Below are positions 1 to 10,400 of a DNA stretch of 64,000 nt, piece after piece; positions within the stretch are counted from its first letter, which is position 1, and each line of letters opens with the position of its first letter. The notes beneath the pieces were generated by a model. That model was not told the origin of the DNA, did not search any database, and saw nothing but the letters and a program-made list of their open reading frames with translations. Both the position numbers and the translations under genes were made by a program. Origin of the DNA: Leishmania donovani (lineage: Eukaryota > Euglenozoa > Kinetoplastea > Trypanosomatida > Trypanosomatidae); assembly GCF_000227135.1 (NCBI RefSeq), contig NC_018251.1, positions 523,806-587,805 on the forward strand, read 5' to 3'.

Positions 1-291
1 GCCCGCTCGCTGCGGGTGAGACTTGTGGACACGTCGGAAACCTTCGCGTTTTCTCCCGTGGAGGAGGTGGTGCCGCTCCACTACGAAGACGGCGAGGGCA
101 GTGACAGCAGTGACAGTTCAGGCGGCGGCGGTGGCGGCTCCGCCTCGATCGCTGACGAGCAGTACGGCTTCGGGTACGTGGCCGCCATCGTCATTGCCTC
201 GGTGGCTCTCGCTGCACTGCTGGTGCTGCTGGGCTCATTGGTCTACTTGCTGCTAATCACAGATGCGTGGCCGAAGCAGCTCTTGGTATGA
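1..291 (+). CDS. 3' end of a C-terminally membrane-anchored protein (partial)
   Basis: The reading frame is open from the first base of the window to TGA at 289-291, so this is the C-terminal 96 residues of a longer protein whose start lies outside. It shows an acidic Ser/Gly stretch, then a strongly hydrophobic segment (begins GYVAAIVIASVALAALLVLL, continues to LITD) of about 30 residues, and a short tail ending KQLLV. That arrangement fits a single-pass membrane protein with most of its mass upstream and a very short tail beyond the membrane. Nothing visible identifies the family. Coding status rests on the open frame, the Ala/Leu/Val-rich membrane segment and its position ahead of the next + strand gene. 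Confidence 0.6.
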   Translation, partial: ARSLRVRLVDTSETFAFSPVEEVVPLHYEDGEGSDSSDSSGGGGGGSASIADEQYGFGYVAAIVIASVALAALLVLLGSLVYLLLITDAWPKQLLV

Positions 292-1333
292 AGCACCGAC
301 GCCGCCCGTGACGTTTTAGGGTTTTCGCACCTCGCTTTTCGCCCGCATCACTCCCCCCCCCATTTCCCTTCATTCTTCCTCTCCCTCTCTGGCGGTCTGT
401 GCGTCAAGTGCCGCCTGGACTCTCTACGCAAGTGCACGTGCGCACGTGTGCACGCTTGTGTGTGTGCGCGCGCGCCCACATGCGGAGGCTTTCGCCTTAA
501 CTAACTCTTGTGCCTTTCCGCTTCCCAGCGATGCACGCGGCATACGAAGAAGAAACGTTCCTCAAAGCACCGCGCATGCCATGACGCCAAGGTCAAGCCT
601 AGCCCCCGTGTGGCGCGCCTCGTCCGCTGCCATCAGCGCTGCCCCTGCTGCCCCCCCCCCCACCGCGACGAAATGCCCCAAACCGGCATGAGACGTGGAT
701 GACGTGAGGTGGGGGCCCGCACAGAAAGCGAGCAGGTGAGTGAGATGAGGCGAGAAAGAGAAGGAGCAGCTGCTACCCGCGACTGCACATGCGAGGTTGC
801 ACATACGTGTATGCACATATGCATATAACCCCCCTCTCTCTCTTTCTTTCGGTGCCAACACGGTCGTATGCGCGAACACGACGAATGCGGATGTCGCCCC
901 CTTCCCCTCCCCCAACTTGTTCACCTCTCTGGCTCTTGCACACACACACACATACACATATGTATACATACATACATGCGTGTATACATATATATATATA
1001 TACACATTTATATATACACAGGCATGCAAAGGGTGGCGTGTACACACCCACTGACCCGCACAGAGACAGACACAGACCGGTGGCGCATGTCGTAGCACGA
1101 GTATAGAAGACCAAGCCCAAAAGAAAACAAAACGCTCTGCGTAGACGAACCACATTCAGTTCCTGTGGCGCCCCCGGACGCGGCAAGCAGAGAGGGTGAG
1201 CGGATCCATCAACTCGCCCACTCGCTAGCCCACAGACACATGCGTATAGGTAAACAGACAGACACCGACACCGGTGAAACCCATACACGGGCGCGAAGGG
1301 GCTCAGACAAACAAACACAGCAACAGAAAATAA
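292..1333 (+). other. Intergenic spacer with CA/TA microsatellite
   Basis: About 1 kb without a convincing gene. It holds the 3' UTR of the upstream gene, pyrimidine-rich blocks (about 340-400 and 890-935) and a mixed CA/TA tract at about 940-1020. Open frames on either strand here translate to Arg/Cys/His/Thr-rich, microsatellite-derived sequence. No clear spliced-leader acceptor for the next gene stands out; AG dinucleotides after the CA/TA tract are possible sites. Confidence 0.6.
940..1020. repeat. CA/TA microsatellite
   Basis: Alternating CACACA, TACATA and TATATATA runs, with the purest TA stretch at about 987-1002. This is simple-sequence DNA typical of trypanosomatid spacers and likely length-polymorphic. 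Confidence 0.8.
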
Positions 1334-4300
1334 ATGGGTAGTATTCACAAACTCACCGACGACGTGATCAACCGTATCGCAGCCGGTGAGGTGGTGCAGC
1401 GACCCAGCGCGGCCCTAAAGGAGCTGCTGGAGAACGCGATCGATGCGGGGTGCAGCCGTGTGCAGGTCGTGGCGGCGGAGGGTGGGCTCGAGGTTCTGCA
1501 GGTGTGCGACGACGGGAGTGGCATTCACAAGGAAGACCTGCCGCTGCTCTGCGAGCGCTATGCGACGAGTAAGTTGCAGACTTTCGAGGATCTGCACCGG
1601 GTCACCTCCTTCGGCTTCCGCGGCGAGGCTCTCGCGTCTATATCGTACGTGTCACGAGTGACAGTGACCACACGTCGCCGCCAAGCGTGCGACAAGAGCG
1701 GCGATAGCGCGTCCGGAGCAGGCTCGTGCTCATCGTCCACTGCTGGAGCAGCGGTCGCGTGGCGCTGCCAGTATCTAAATGGAGCCCTCCTCGAGGACCC
1801 GCAGCCGTGCGCCGGCAACCCCGGCACCACAGTCCGCGTGGAGAAACTGTTCTACAACGTCCTCGTGCGGCGACGCTCGCTTCGTGCCTCGGAGGAGTGG
1901 GGGCGCATCGTGGATGTCGTGTCGCGCTACGCTCTCGCCTTCCCCGCGATCGGGTTCACCTGCTACCGCGACAGGGCCTACAGCGGTGCCTCTGGCGGGG
2001 GCGGGTCTTCGACGGGCTCTCTGAGCCGGCTGGGAGGCGGCGGTAACGGCAGCAACTCAGCCGGTGCCCCCGCCCACCCGGGTGGTTCCGCTGCTGGCGG
2101 CCTCTGCTTCCCACCTCGGTCCAACACACGGCAGAACATACGACTTTCGCACGGCACCCAGCTCGCCTCACACCTGCGCCTCGTGTACGCGTACAACGTG
2201 GAGACGGCGGCGACGCTGCCATGCGGCGCAGAACCCGATGCAGGCCCCGAATCCCTCGCGTCGGAGGTGGAGGCGGAGGATGACGCGCTCAGCGCAGACG
2301 ACGAGCCGGGGCAGGTGCGGGCGTCATCATCTGCATCCTCGTCCGCCAAGGCGTTGCCGTCGACGTTGTCTACGGCGTCCAGACAAAGTGCTGCCCGGGA
2401 GGCGCGTGTGTTTGCGCTGATGGAGCAGCGTGCGCGGCGCGTGCGGGCGACTAGCGGCCCAGCCGGCGAGGGCCTCTTCACTCTCGTTGGCTACACAAGT
2501 GACCCCACGCTGGCCCAGCGCAAGCAGTACTTGTGCGTCTTTATTAACCAGCGTCTTGTCGAGAGCGCCGCAATACGCAAGGCGATTGACGCCGTCTACA
2601 GCGGTGTCCTCACCGGTGGCCACCGCCCCTTCACCGTGCTTCTTCTCTCCGTCCCTACGGACCGGGTGGACGTGAACGTGCACCCGACCAAGAAGGAGGT
2701 GTGTCTCTTGGATGAGGAGCTGATCGTGTCGCGGGTGGCGGAGGTGTGTCGCGGGGCTGTGCTCGAAGCAGCAGCGGCTCGGCAGATGGACATGCTGAAG
2801 ATGCGCCACACCGCTGCCCTAGTACTGAGGCAGCAGTTGCCGAGCGCCGACGGTGTCGGTGCTGCAGACAACAGCGCGACAGCGGAGCTGAGTGGGAGCA
2901 GTAGCGAGCACATACTGGAGAAGCTGCGGGAGCAGCATCAGCGTGGTGCCCCGCTCGCCTCACCTCTCACGTCGTCACCCCTCGCATCCACGGCAGCCGT
3001 GGCGCCGGCGGGAGCAGGGGTTGGCGGCGTAGGACCGAACGTCGTGGTGGCGCCGTGCACGATGGTCCGTGTTGAGCCACAGAGGGGGGCACTAGACAAG
3101 TACTTCTCCCAGCGACTCGCCGCAGCTGCCGCGCCGGCGGCCACTGTGTTGGCACCTACCTCCTCTCCGCCCTCCTCGTCATCGTTGCGCACCGCACAAG
3201 AGACACTGTCACGGGAATCCGTGCCTACCCAGCTCCGCGCAGAGGCGGAGGAGCCGCTGAAGGATGCGGATAGGCGGCAGGAGTCAGCGAGCCAGCGCGC
3301 AAAGAAAGGAGACTCTGCCAACGGTGCGTCTCAGGCAACTGCCGCTTACGAAGCACCGTCGTGGGAGGCGGTTATGGCCTCCCTGCACGGGCAACGTGCG
3401 CCTGCCACCAGCACCACCACTACCGCCGCCGACGATGACAGCCATGGCTTCCCTTTGGCGTCTCCTTCGCGGAAAGAGATCTGCAGCGGCGAGAGGAACG
3501 ACATGGCAACACACGCAGTCCAGACCTCCCGCGAGGCAGTAGACAAAGGCGGCGAGGGCAATGCTGGCGTTGCTGTTCCAGATGTACTGCAGATCACGAG
3601 GGAGCGCACAGTCAACAGGGGCGCCGGCGAGGCGGACTCTGCGAAGGTACGCGCCGCGCTACTTGATGAGGAAAACGCAGACGGCTGCGACAACGACGAA
3701 GACGAGGATGACGGCATGCGCGAATTCAAGCGTCATCGGCGCGAGGTGCATGAGCGAGCGCAGTTGCTGCAACGGGTCGCCGGTGGAGCTGCCGCTGCTG
3801 CAGCGATGGACAAGGCTGCAGTGGGGCACGACGCGAGCTTCGCGGCGATTCTCTCTCCAAGTGATCACGTGCGCCCGCCGTCAGCAGCAGAGATGGAGAA
3901 AGCGCAGCTGGCCGTGGCGCACATGGGCGCAGTTGTTCGAGCTGCGGACATGCTGCGAGGCGAAGCCGCCGCCGCAGACGCCTCGCACTTTGCGTACACG
4001 GTCGTCTCTTGCGAAGACAGCAACATGGACGAAGGGAAGAGCCAGGCAGACGCCTCCACAAACGGTGCCCCAGCTGGTGTGACGGCGTCGCTGGTGGACG
4101 TCGCCGAGGTGCCTGCGCCAGCGCTGCTATCGAGTGTGTCCATGATCGTGGACCGCCTTCTCGCTGACGCCAGCCCGACGGCGGATAACCTCGTCGATCA
4201 GCTCTCATTTGTTGGCACTGTGGACTCGCGTGCCTTTCTGGCGCAGGCGGGGACCACGCTGTTATGGTGCGACACCATGGCGCTGGCGCGACACGCCGTC

Positions 4301-5443
4301 TTCCAGCGTATCTTTCTTCGCTGGTGTCAGCCTGCGCTGCCGGCACCGCCGGTCCTTGCATTCGCCACACCGGTTCGACTGGCGGATCTGCTGCTGCTCG
4401 CGTTGGCTTACGACGGGCCGCACCTGCAGCCACCCTCAGCAACGCTGTTGGCGGTTTTGGATGAGTGTGCGAAGAAGCGGCGGCAGCAGCAGGCAGTCGT
4501 GGCTGAAGGTGGCGCGGCTCAGCTAGCCACGAGTTCTCTGACAACGGATGCGGTTCGGCAGATGGGCGGTGCGACTGCGCGCGCGTGGCGAGAGGTACTG
4601 TTTACTGCTGACATGGAGAGCAAAACCCTGAGCCCCAATGACCTGCACACCGAAAGCGGCGCTGGCGGCGTCTTTGCTGCCTCGGAGTCAGTGCTACCAC
4701 AGCCCGAGGGTGCCACGATGCGCTACGTGCGGCGGCTGGTGCGCCGTCTTTGTCGTTGGCGGGGGTTGCTGAAGGAGTACTTCTACATTGACATCACCGC
4801 CGACGGGCTGCTCGTTGGGCTGCCCTACGGACTGAACCGGCACTGGCCACCGAGGATGCGGGCTGTGCCTGTGATGGTGTGGCTTTTGGCGGAGGCGGTG
4901 CCGTACCCCAGCGCTGCAGCTCCGTCTTCCTCTACAATGAGCGGTGCAACTGATCAGACGGGCCCAACAGGTGCCCCATGGCAGAGCAACGAAGGCCGAG
5001 GTGCAGAGGAGGTTGTCGCGTGCGTTGCTACGCCCACATCATCGACAACCTCGCTGGCGCCGACCCAAACAGAGGCGACGCCCACCACGATGCCGCAGCC
5101 CACCGCCATGGGGGCAGAGGCAGACGGGATTGCGCAGGAGGTAGCGTGCTTTACGGCGGTGGCGCGGCACATTGCGGAGACGCTGTACGGGCTTCCACCA
5201 CCACCTCCCAGCACACCGTCTACCTCTGCAGAAGGCCCTGATACTGCTACAGCTGACGTGGCCGCAGGGGCGACCGACACGGCGTCTGTGGCGCTTTGGC
5301 GAGAGGAGCTTGTACAACACGGGCTCCTCCCGTGCTTGAAGAACCCCCAGCTCTGCCGTCTACCGGACCAGTGCTTGCGGGATGGCACGATCCAGTCGTT
5401 GGTCTCCGTGGAGTCCCTCTACAAGGTGTTTGAGCGCTGCTGA
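1334..5443 (+). CDS. MLH1: DNA mismatch repair protein MLH1 (MutL homologue)
   Basis: 1369 aa. MLH1 pairs with a PMS1/PMS2-type partner to form MutL-alpha, which acts after MutS recognises a mismatch in the nucleus. The N-terminus is a textbook GHKL ATPase: motif I ELLENAID (E30, N34, D37), motif II DDGSGI (59-64), ATP-lid region YATSK (76-80) and FGFRGEALASI (93-103). The transducer motif VNVHPTKKEV follows about 350 residues later. The C-terminal dimerisation domain is present (LSFVGTVDSRAFLAQ...) and the protein ends exactly in FERC, the conserved MLH1 terminus that contributes to the partner's endonuclease site in opisthokonts. It is nearly twice the usual length of about 760 aa because of low-complexity insertions in the ATPase and transducer regions and a long linker. 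The ATG at 1334 gives the canonical MLH1 N-terminus. Confidence 0.95.
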   Translation: MGSIHKLTDDVINRIAAGEVVQRPSAALKELLENAIDAGCSRVQVVAAEGGLEVLQVCDDGSGIHKEDLPLLCERYATSKLQTFEDLHRVTSFGFRGEALASISYVSRVTVTTRRRQACDKSGDSASGAGSCSSSTAGAAVAWRCQYLNGALLEDPQPCAGNPGTTVRVEKLFYNVLVRRRSLRASEEWGRIVDVVSRYALAFPAIGFTCYRDRAYSGASGGGGSSTGSLSRLGGGGNGSNSAGAPAHPGGSAAGGLCFPPRSNTRQNIRLSHGTQLASHLRLVYAYNVETAATLPCGAEPDAGPESLASEVEAEDDALSADDEPGQVRASSSASSSAKALPSTLSTASRQSAAREARVFALMEQRARRVRATSGPAGEGLFTLVGYTSDPTLAQRKQYLCVFINQRLVESAAIRKAIDAVYSGVLTGGHRPFTVLLLSVPTDRVDVNVHPTKKEVCLLDEELIVSRVAEVCRGAVLEAAAARQMDMLKMRHTAALVLRQQLPSADGVGAADNSATAELSGSSSEHILEKLREQHQRGAPLASPLTSSPLASTAAVAPAGAGVGGVGPNVVVAPCTMVRVEPQRGALDKYFSQRLAAAAAPAATVLAPTSSPPSSSSLRTAQETLSRESVPTQLRAEAEEPLKDADRRQESASQRAKKGDSANGASQATAAYEAPSWEAVMASLHGQRAPATSTTTTAADDDSHGFPLASPSRKEICSGERNDMATHAVQTSREAVDKGGEGNAGVAVPDVLQITRERTVNRGAGEADSAKVRAALLDEENADGCDNDEDEDDGMREFKRHRREVHERAQLLQRVAGGAAAAAAMDKAAVGHDASFAAILSPSDHVRPPSAAEMEKAQLAVAHMGAVVRAADMLRGEAAAADASHFAYTVVSCEDSNMDEGKSQADASTNGAPAGVTASLVDVAEVPAPALLSSVSMIVDRLLADASPTADNLVDQLSFVGTVDSRAFLAQAGTTLLWCDTMALARHAVFQRIFLRWCQPALPAPPVLAFATPVRLADLLLLALAYDGPHLQPPSATLLAVLDECAKKRRQQQAVVAEGGAAQLATSSLTTDAVRQMGGATARAWREVLFTADMESKTLSPNDLHTESGAGGVFAASESVLPQPEGATMRYVRRLVRRLCRWRGLLKEYFYIDITADGLLVGLPYGLNRHWPPRMRAVPVMVWLLAEAVPYPSAAAPSSSTMSGATDQTGPTGAPWQSNEGRGAEEVVACVATPTSSTTSLAPTQTEATPTTMPQPTAMGAEADGIAQEVACFTAVARHIAETLYGLPPPPPSTPSTSAEGPDTATADVAAGATDTASVALWREELVQHGLLPCLKNPQLCRLPDQCLRDGTIQSLVSVESLYKVFERC

Positions 5444-7477
5444 GCGTTGGGAGGCGCAAAGGGAGTGAGGTGGGGCGGGGACGGGGTGAGAGGCCGGCGA
5501 AAGTGTCGGTGGAGTGCTGTGGGACGGCACACAAGGGGAACAATGACAGTGAACGCGGGGACTTGGTGGCGGTGACCATCGATCTCTCTTTCATGTGGTT
5601 TCCTGCCGCACCGACGGGTTGCTTTCGTGCGCTGTGTTGCCTTTCTGCAGTATACAGATACATATATGTGTGTGCATGTGCTAGTGGGTCGTGCTCTCAT
5701 CCCTTCTCCCTCGACCTCCAATAGAGGCGCACGCCCTCACCTCCCTCCATCTCACATACACGCACTCACACCCTTACGTGTTACTCTATGTCGTTGTGTG
5801 CACGTGCACGTCTCCTTAGCCTCTTGCCAGAACTCGGCTTTGAAGGGTTAGACCCACGTACGCACCCCATGCACGCGTGTGCACACTCAAGCATACGTGC
5901 ATGCATGGGGCGCCTACAGATATCCATACTTCGCGACATCAGCGCTGCGCCGGTATATGCGCCGATTCGCTGCCCCCCTCCCCCTTTGCGCGGTATTCAA
6001 TCACATGCAGTAGAACGACACGGTCAGACACAAAAACGAAGCTTGCTTCCTGTGTGCGTGCCTGTCTTGCAACACGTGCTTTATGTGTGCTGACGCGTGT
6101 GGGTGCTTGGGTGTGGTGTGATGGCGACAATGAGTGGCGGGGTGCTTCTCCCCTTCCTGTGCCGCTCGGCCTCATCCGCTGCCGTCAACCACACAAAAGA
6201 TACGCATGGGCGTGCGTGCATGTCACGCAACGATTATCGGCTTCCTGTTGGCTCTTCACTCCACTCCGCCATCTTTCACCACCATCACCGCCTCTCTCTC
6301 TTCTACTGTTGCCCTGCCCTCACCGACTTACTCCCTGTTCGTTCCCCCTCCCTCCCTCATGCGCCTCCGCGTGTGTCTTTGCGCGTGACCCTGCCACCTG
6401 TCACCACAGTTTCAGTGCAAGTGTGTTTGTTTTCTTCGCTTTCATCTTTCTTGGCAGTGCAGGTTGCCGCTCTCCCGTGTTCGCTGACCTGCCCCGCCCT
6501 CATCTTCAGTCCGGTGGCGTGTGTGAGCGCGTTACCACCTCCTTTCTTCTCCACCTCCACCCCACCCCCAACCTCCACACACGGGCGGCAGACCGAGAAG
6601 GGGGGAGGGTGTCACACCCATACACACACGCGCACACGCACGCGCAAACTCTCCATGCCGTTGTGTGCTTCAACACAGCACGCAGACATCCATCTGTTTC
6701 TTTTCTTCGTTCTTCTACTTTTCGTTTGCTCGGTTAGAGTCCTGTGCGCCGCCACCCCTCCCCCCGTCCACCAGGTGCTGGCGAGAGGCGCCCTACCCCC
6801 GTAGTCGCTTGCTCTGTCTCTTTCGATCTCTCCCGAGTGGTCCCATCCCTTCTTCCTTCGTATTGGTTAGCGCTTTCTGCCATCTCCCGCTCGGCGGGTC
6901 GCTGTGCAGACGAGGGAGAGGGAGGGAGAGAGAGAGACTGCACACGTTCGCTAGCGGGTGGGTGTCTGCGTAATCCAGCTCCACACTCTCCGCATACCCC
7001 GCACACCCATGTAAACACGCGTGAGGGAGCGGGAAAGAGCGCCGCATCCTTTTGTTTGGATCTTTCTCTTTTCATTTTGTCGATGCTAAGCAGCTGTATC
7101 TCGCCTCTCTCTTTGTGCATGTGCCATTGTAGCCACTCCTTCCCTTGGACTCGCTTCTCCCTTCTTCCCCCTCCTTCCCTCGCCTCGCCCCCTCTCCCCC
7201 ATCACAGCACCCTCTGTGCTCCGGCATCGCTGCTTCCTTCGCGTCTGTTTGCTCGGTTCTCTCTCTATCTCTCATAGTTTGGCTTGGCTTTTTTTTTTGT
7301 GTGTGACGTTGTCTTCATCCCGCAGTGCCGTGCCGCGTGTGTGTGTCTCTTGGGGAGGGGGCTTGTCCGTACATCTCTGCAGAGGTGACGACAACAGCGG
7401 CTTGCGGTATTCGGAGAGAGCGAGGGCAGCTCGTCTAGGAGACACGGGCACGCTCTCCGTTTTGCAAGTCTGTGCAG
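5444..7477 (+). other. Intergenic spacer, pyrimidine-rich
   Basis: About 2 kb with no supported gene. It contains the MLH1 3' UTR and long C/T-rich stretches, densest at 6280-6360 and 6700-7320. Several open frames of 70-290 codons cross it, but they are translations of CT-rich and CA-rich sequence with no domain or conserved-looking core. The distal part carries splice-acceptor signals for the kinesin gene. Confidence 0.6.
7289..7325 (+). promoter_or_regulatory. Candidate spliced-leader acceptor for the kinesin gene
   Basis: A run of ten T (7289-7298) and further pyrimidines lead to CCCGCAG with AG at 7324-7325. This would give a 5' UTR of about 150 nt before ATG 7478. Another AG after a pyrimidine tract at 7206-7207 is a plausible alternative. 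Confidence 0.45.
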
Positions 7478-10400
7478 ATGAAACGATCCACCACCGTGCT
7501 GCAACCCGTGCCAGCGAACTCGCAGCAGGTGAGCGAAGCTATGAGTCGTCGCAGGGTCGCCACTAGCAGCAACAGAAGCATCAGCCTCGACGGGGCCACG
7601 TCGGCACCGACAGCTGTGAAGGCCAACACTAATACTGCCGCCGGTGCATCCCCTCCGATGCCATCGCGCCGTTTTGGAGGCTTGGCAGACAGCAGCAACG
7701 GCTCGCCGTCGCCAGCGCGGCCAGACTTCTCGAGCTTTCTCACACCACGTACATCGAGTGCGCCCGCGCCGAAGACGACAGCGGCATCACCGCCGTTCCC
7801 ACCACAGCAGCAGTGGCCTCATGATGCTGCGCAGAGCCCTCGACCAAGCCCCTCCGCCTCTGGCACCCCGTCTCGGGAGACTCCGTCAAGAAGACGCACG
7901 CAACACATCCCAGTGCTGTCGAGGGGCACGCCGCCGCGCACCGCCACGGTCGCCGCCGTCACCACCGCGAGCCTCTCTGGCTCGCCGCGCTACGAAGATG
8001 CACATGACCCTCGTCAAGTGCAGCGTCTCACCGCTGTAAGCATTTCGCCGATGCGGAACTTAATATCGAAGCCTGCGCTGCCGGCAACTCCGTCAAGTGC
8101 AATCCCCCCGACAGATAATTTTGGTGGTAGGCAAGCGGCTTCAGAAGCGGTAGATGCTGCTGCTCAACCGACCTCGTTCGCAGCAACGTCGGAGTCGACA
8201 GCTTTAGCGTCAGCGGCTGCGTGGGACAGAGCAAAGAAGTCGGCCGCCGCGAAACCAAGTGCCAAGGCAGCGTCTAGGCACGTCGGCGGTGCTCCGCCGA
8301 CGTTGATACCGACGAAAGTGTCCCAGATACGCCTGCTGTCGACGCGCGAGGTCACTGTGGCGAACAAGCCGTGCACGGCGGAGACGGCGGATGCGATGCT
8401 TCGGGCACAACATACATCTGCTTCCACCCGTGCGCGCTCGCCGTTCCTCCGGTTTCAAGTCAGTGAGGCGACGCTGCCTCTAACCTTCTGTACAGCAAGC
8501 AGGAAAAGCAGCGTGTGGTCATCTGACCACATGAACCGGTCTGCCGTTCTAGGGGCCTCCGGCGCGACGCTCGCGCCGTCGGTGACGTCACCACGCCCCA
8601 CCTGGTTGGAAAATGTGGACGAGGAGGACACGACCCTCACGGGCGAGAACACCCCAGTCTCTGCAACGACAAGTCTCACCTACCCGCCCGCGGGCGGTTC
8701 ATCGACAGCGCTACGCTCCGCTGCGCCGGTGAAGTCTACACCGAGGACAACAGCAGCATCGACCACGACGGCGACAGCGCCGGAGCCTGCTGCCGTGAAA
8801 TCCTCCAAGAGGAGGTCAGATGTGAAGCCGACGCTTTTTAGTGCCGCCGCGGCCGCCGACGCTAAGTCAGAGCGGCTCTCACTCACACAGGGGTCTACCT
8901 CGCAAGTGAAGAAGTCGCGCGACGTGACACGAAGTGCCACCAACGCTGCACCATCACCGGCCCACAGCTCTCCCCCTCAAACGCCACACAAACCAACCGC
9001 GGTGGCAGTGGGCGCCCAGCTGCACACCCCAAAGATATCCTCCAGTGCTAGCAAGACGGCCCGTTCTACACCCACACGTGCGGTAGCTTCCCCGAGCCGG
9101 CATCCCGACGTGCTGCGGGGTGGGCCGCTGCGGCGTGCGACATCGACGGCTGGAATGCCTGCACCTCCTGCAGCCGCCGCTGCTGCTGCACCTGTTGTTC
9201 CCTCTGCACCATGTCACGCGACTGGGGCACACAGCCAACGCGCGGCCACTATCCTGAGCCAGACATTGTCCGCCGTGCGACCGATGGCCCCGGTCGTGCA
9301 TGTGCGCATACGACCGGTGCTGCCGTCCATCGGGGAGAGTGGCAATAACCGGCACGTCTACTTCCTCGATCACGAGAACGTCATGGTGACGCGCACTCGC
9401 CCGGGCATTTCCGTCGCCAATGCCTCCTTATCCATGCCGCCCTCATCCCTGGTCGAGTTCACGGCGACCCGACGGAGTGGCATAAATGTGCAAGTTGTGC
9501 CTTCGCTGCAGCTGTCAAACCTCGACTGGCGCACGCTGGGCTCCTCTTATAGCGCCAGAGGTGCCGCTGCCGCTCGCAACGGAGGAGCGGCAGCAGCGGT
9601 TGGTAGAGGCGGAGGCAACGCACCCGCGTCATTAACGGATGCGCCGCGTACCGCGGCGATGACGACGGCTTCCCCCGCGTGCCTCTGCGGCGGGGACTTG
9701 GCGCTACTGAGGGCACCTGTGCCTGCTGAGAGCCCCATGGCCTCGAAGACTTCCCCTGCAGCTGCCGGTGCTGCTGTGCCCGGTGACACCGACGGGGGCA
9801 CCATTGACGGCGTTTTCTCGAATACTAGCCCTTCGTTGGAGAGTCTGCAGCCGCTCTCGTTCCCGCCCCCGATACTAGCGATGCATCACAACCGCACGAT
9901 TAGCTGGACGAGCCAGGGGAGTGAGGAGCACTCTCCCAGCAGCCGTTTGTCTTGCGGGTCGCCATCCACGTCCGTATCACCACAGCAGCTCGGTATGGGT
10001 TTGGCAGGCGGCGGCACTGAAGCTTGTATGAACTTAGGCACCTTCGCTAGCGCATCGCGCACGCGTCCGTGGCTGACAACGTTCAAGTCGTTCACAGAGG
10101 ACGAGACGCCGTCGGCGTTTACAACTCCCCGGGAGCTGAGGGCGGGGAGTAGTTCTGCTGGCGTGTGTACCAGCAGAACCAGTGGCCGCGACAGCAGCGG
10201 TAGTGCTGCGCGCAGCAGGAGAGGCATTTCAGCATCGCAGCGCCGCGCCAAGGGCCCGGGAATCGAGCGGAAGCCGCGCTACGGCGGCATTTCACTTTCA
10301 GCGGTGTCTCTTGCCACCACGCGCAGGAACTCCGCGGCCACCACCACCGCTGGTGTGAGCCCTCGCACAACCGCCACCACCTCCGCTCCGTCTCCTACCA

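Noticed and set aside
562..1155. 197-codon - strand frame over the CA/TA microsatellite
   Set aside because: It translates the microsatellite into Tyr/Val/Cys repeats. Opposite strand to all supported genes.
5877..6737. 286-codon + strand frame in the spacer after MLH1
   Set aside because: Composition is Cys/His/Arg/Ser/Thr-rich from CT and CA repeats, without a folded-looking core or acceptor signal at its start.
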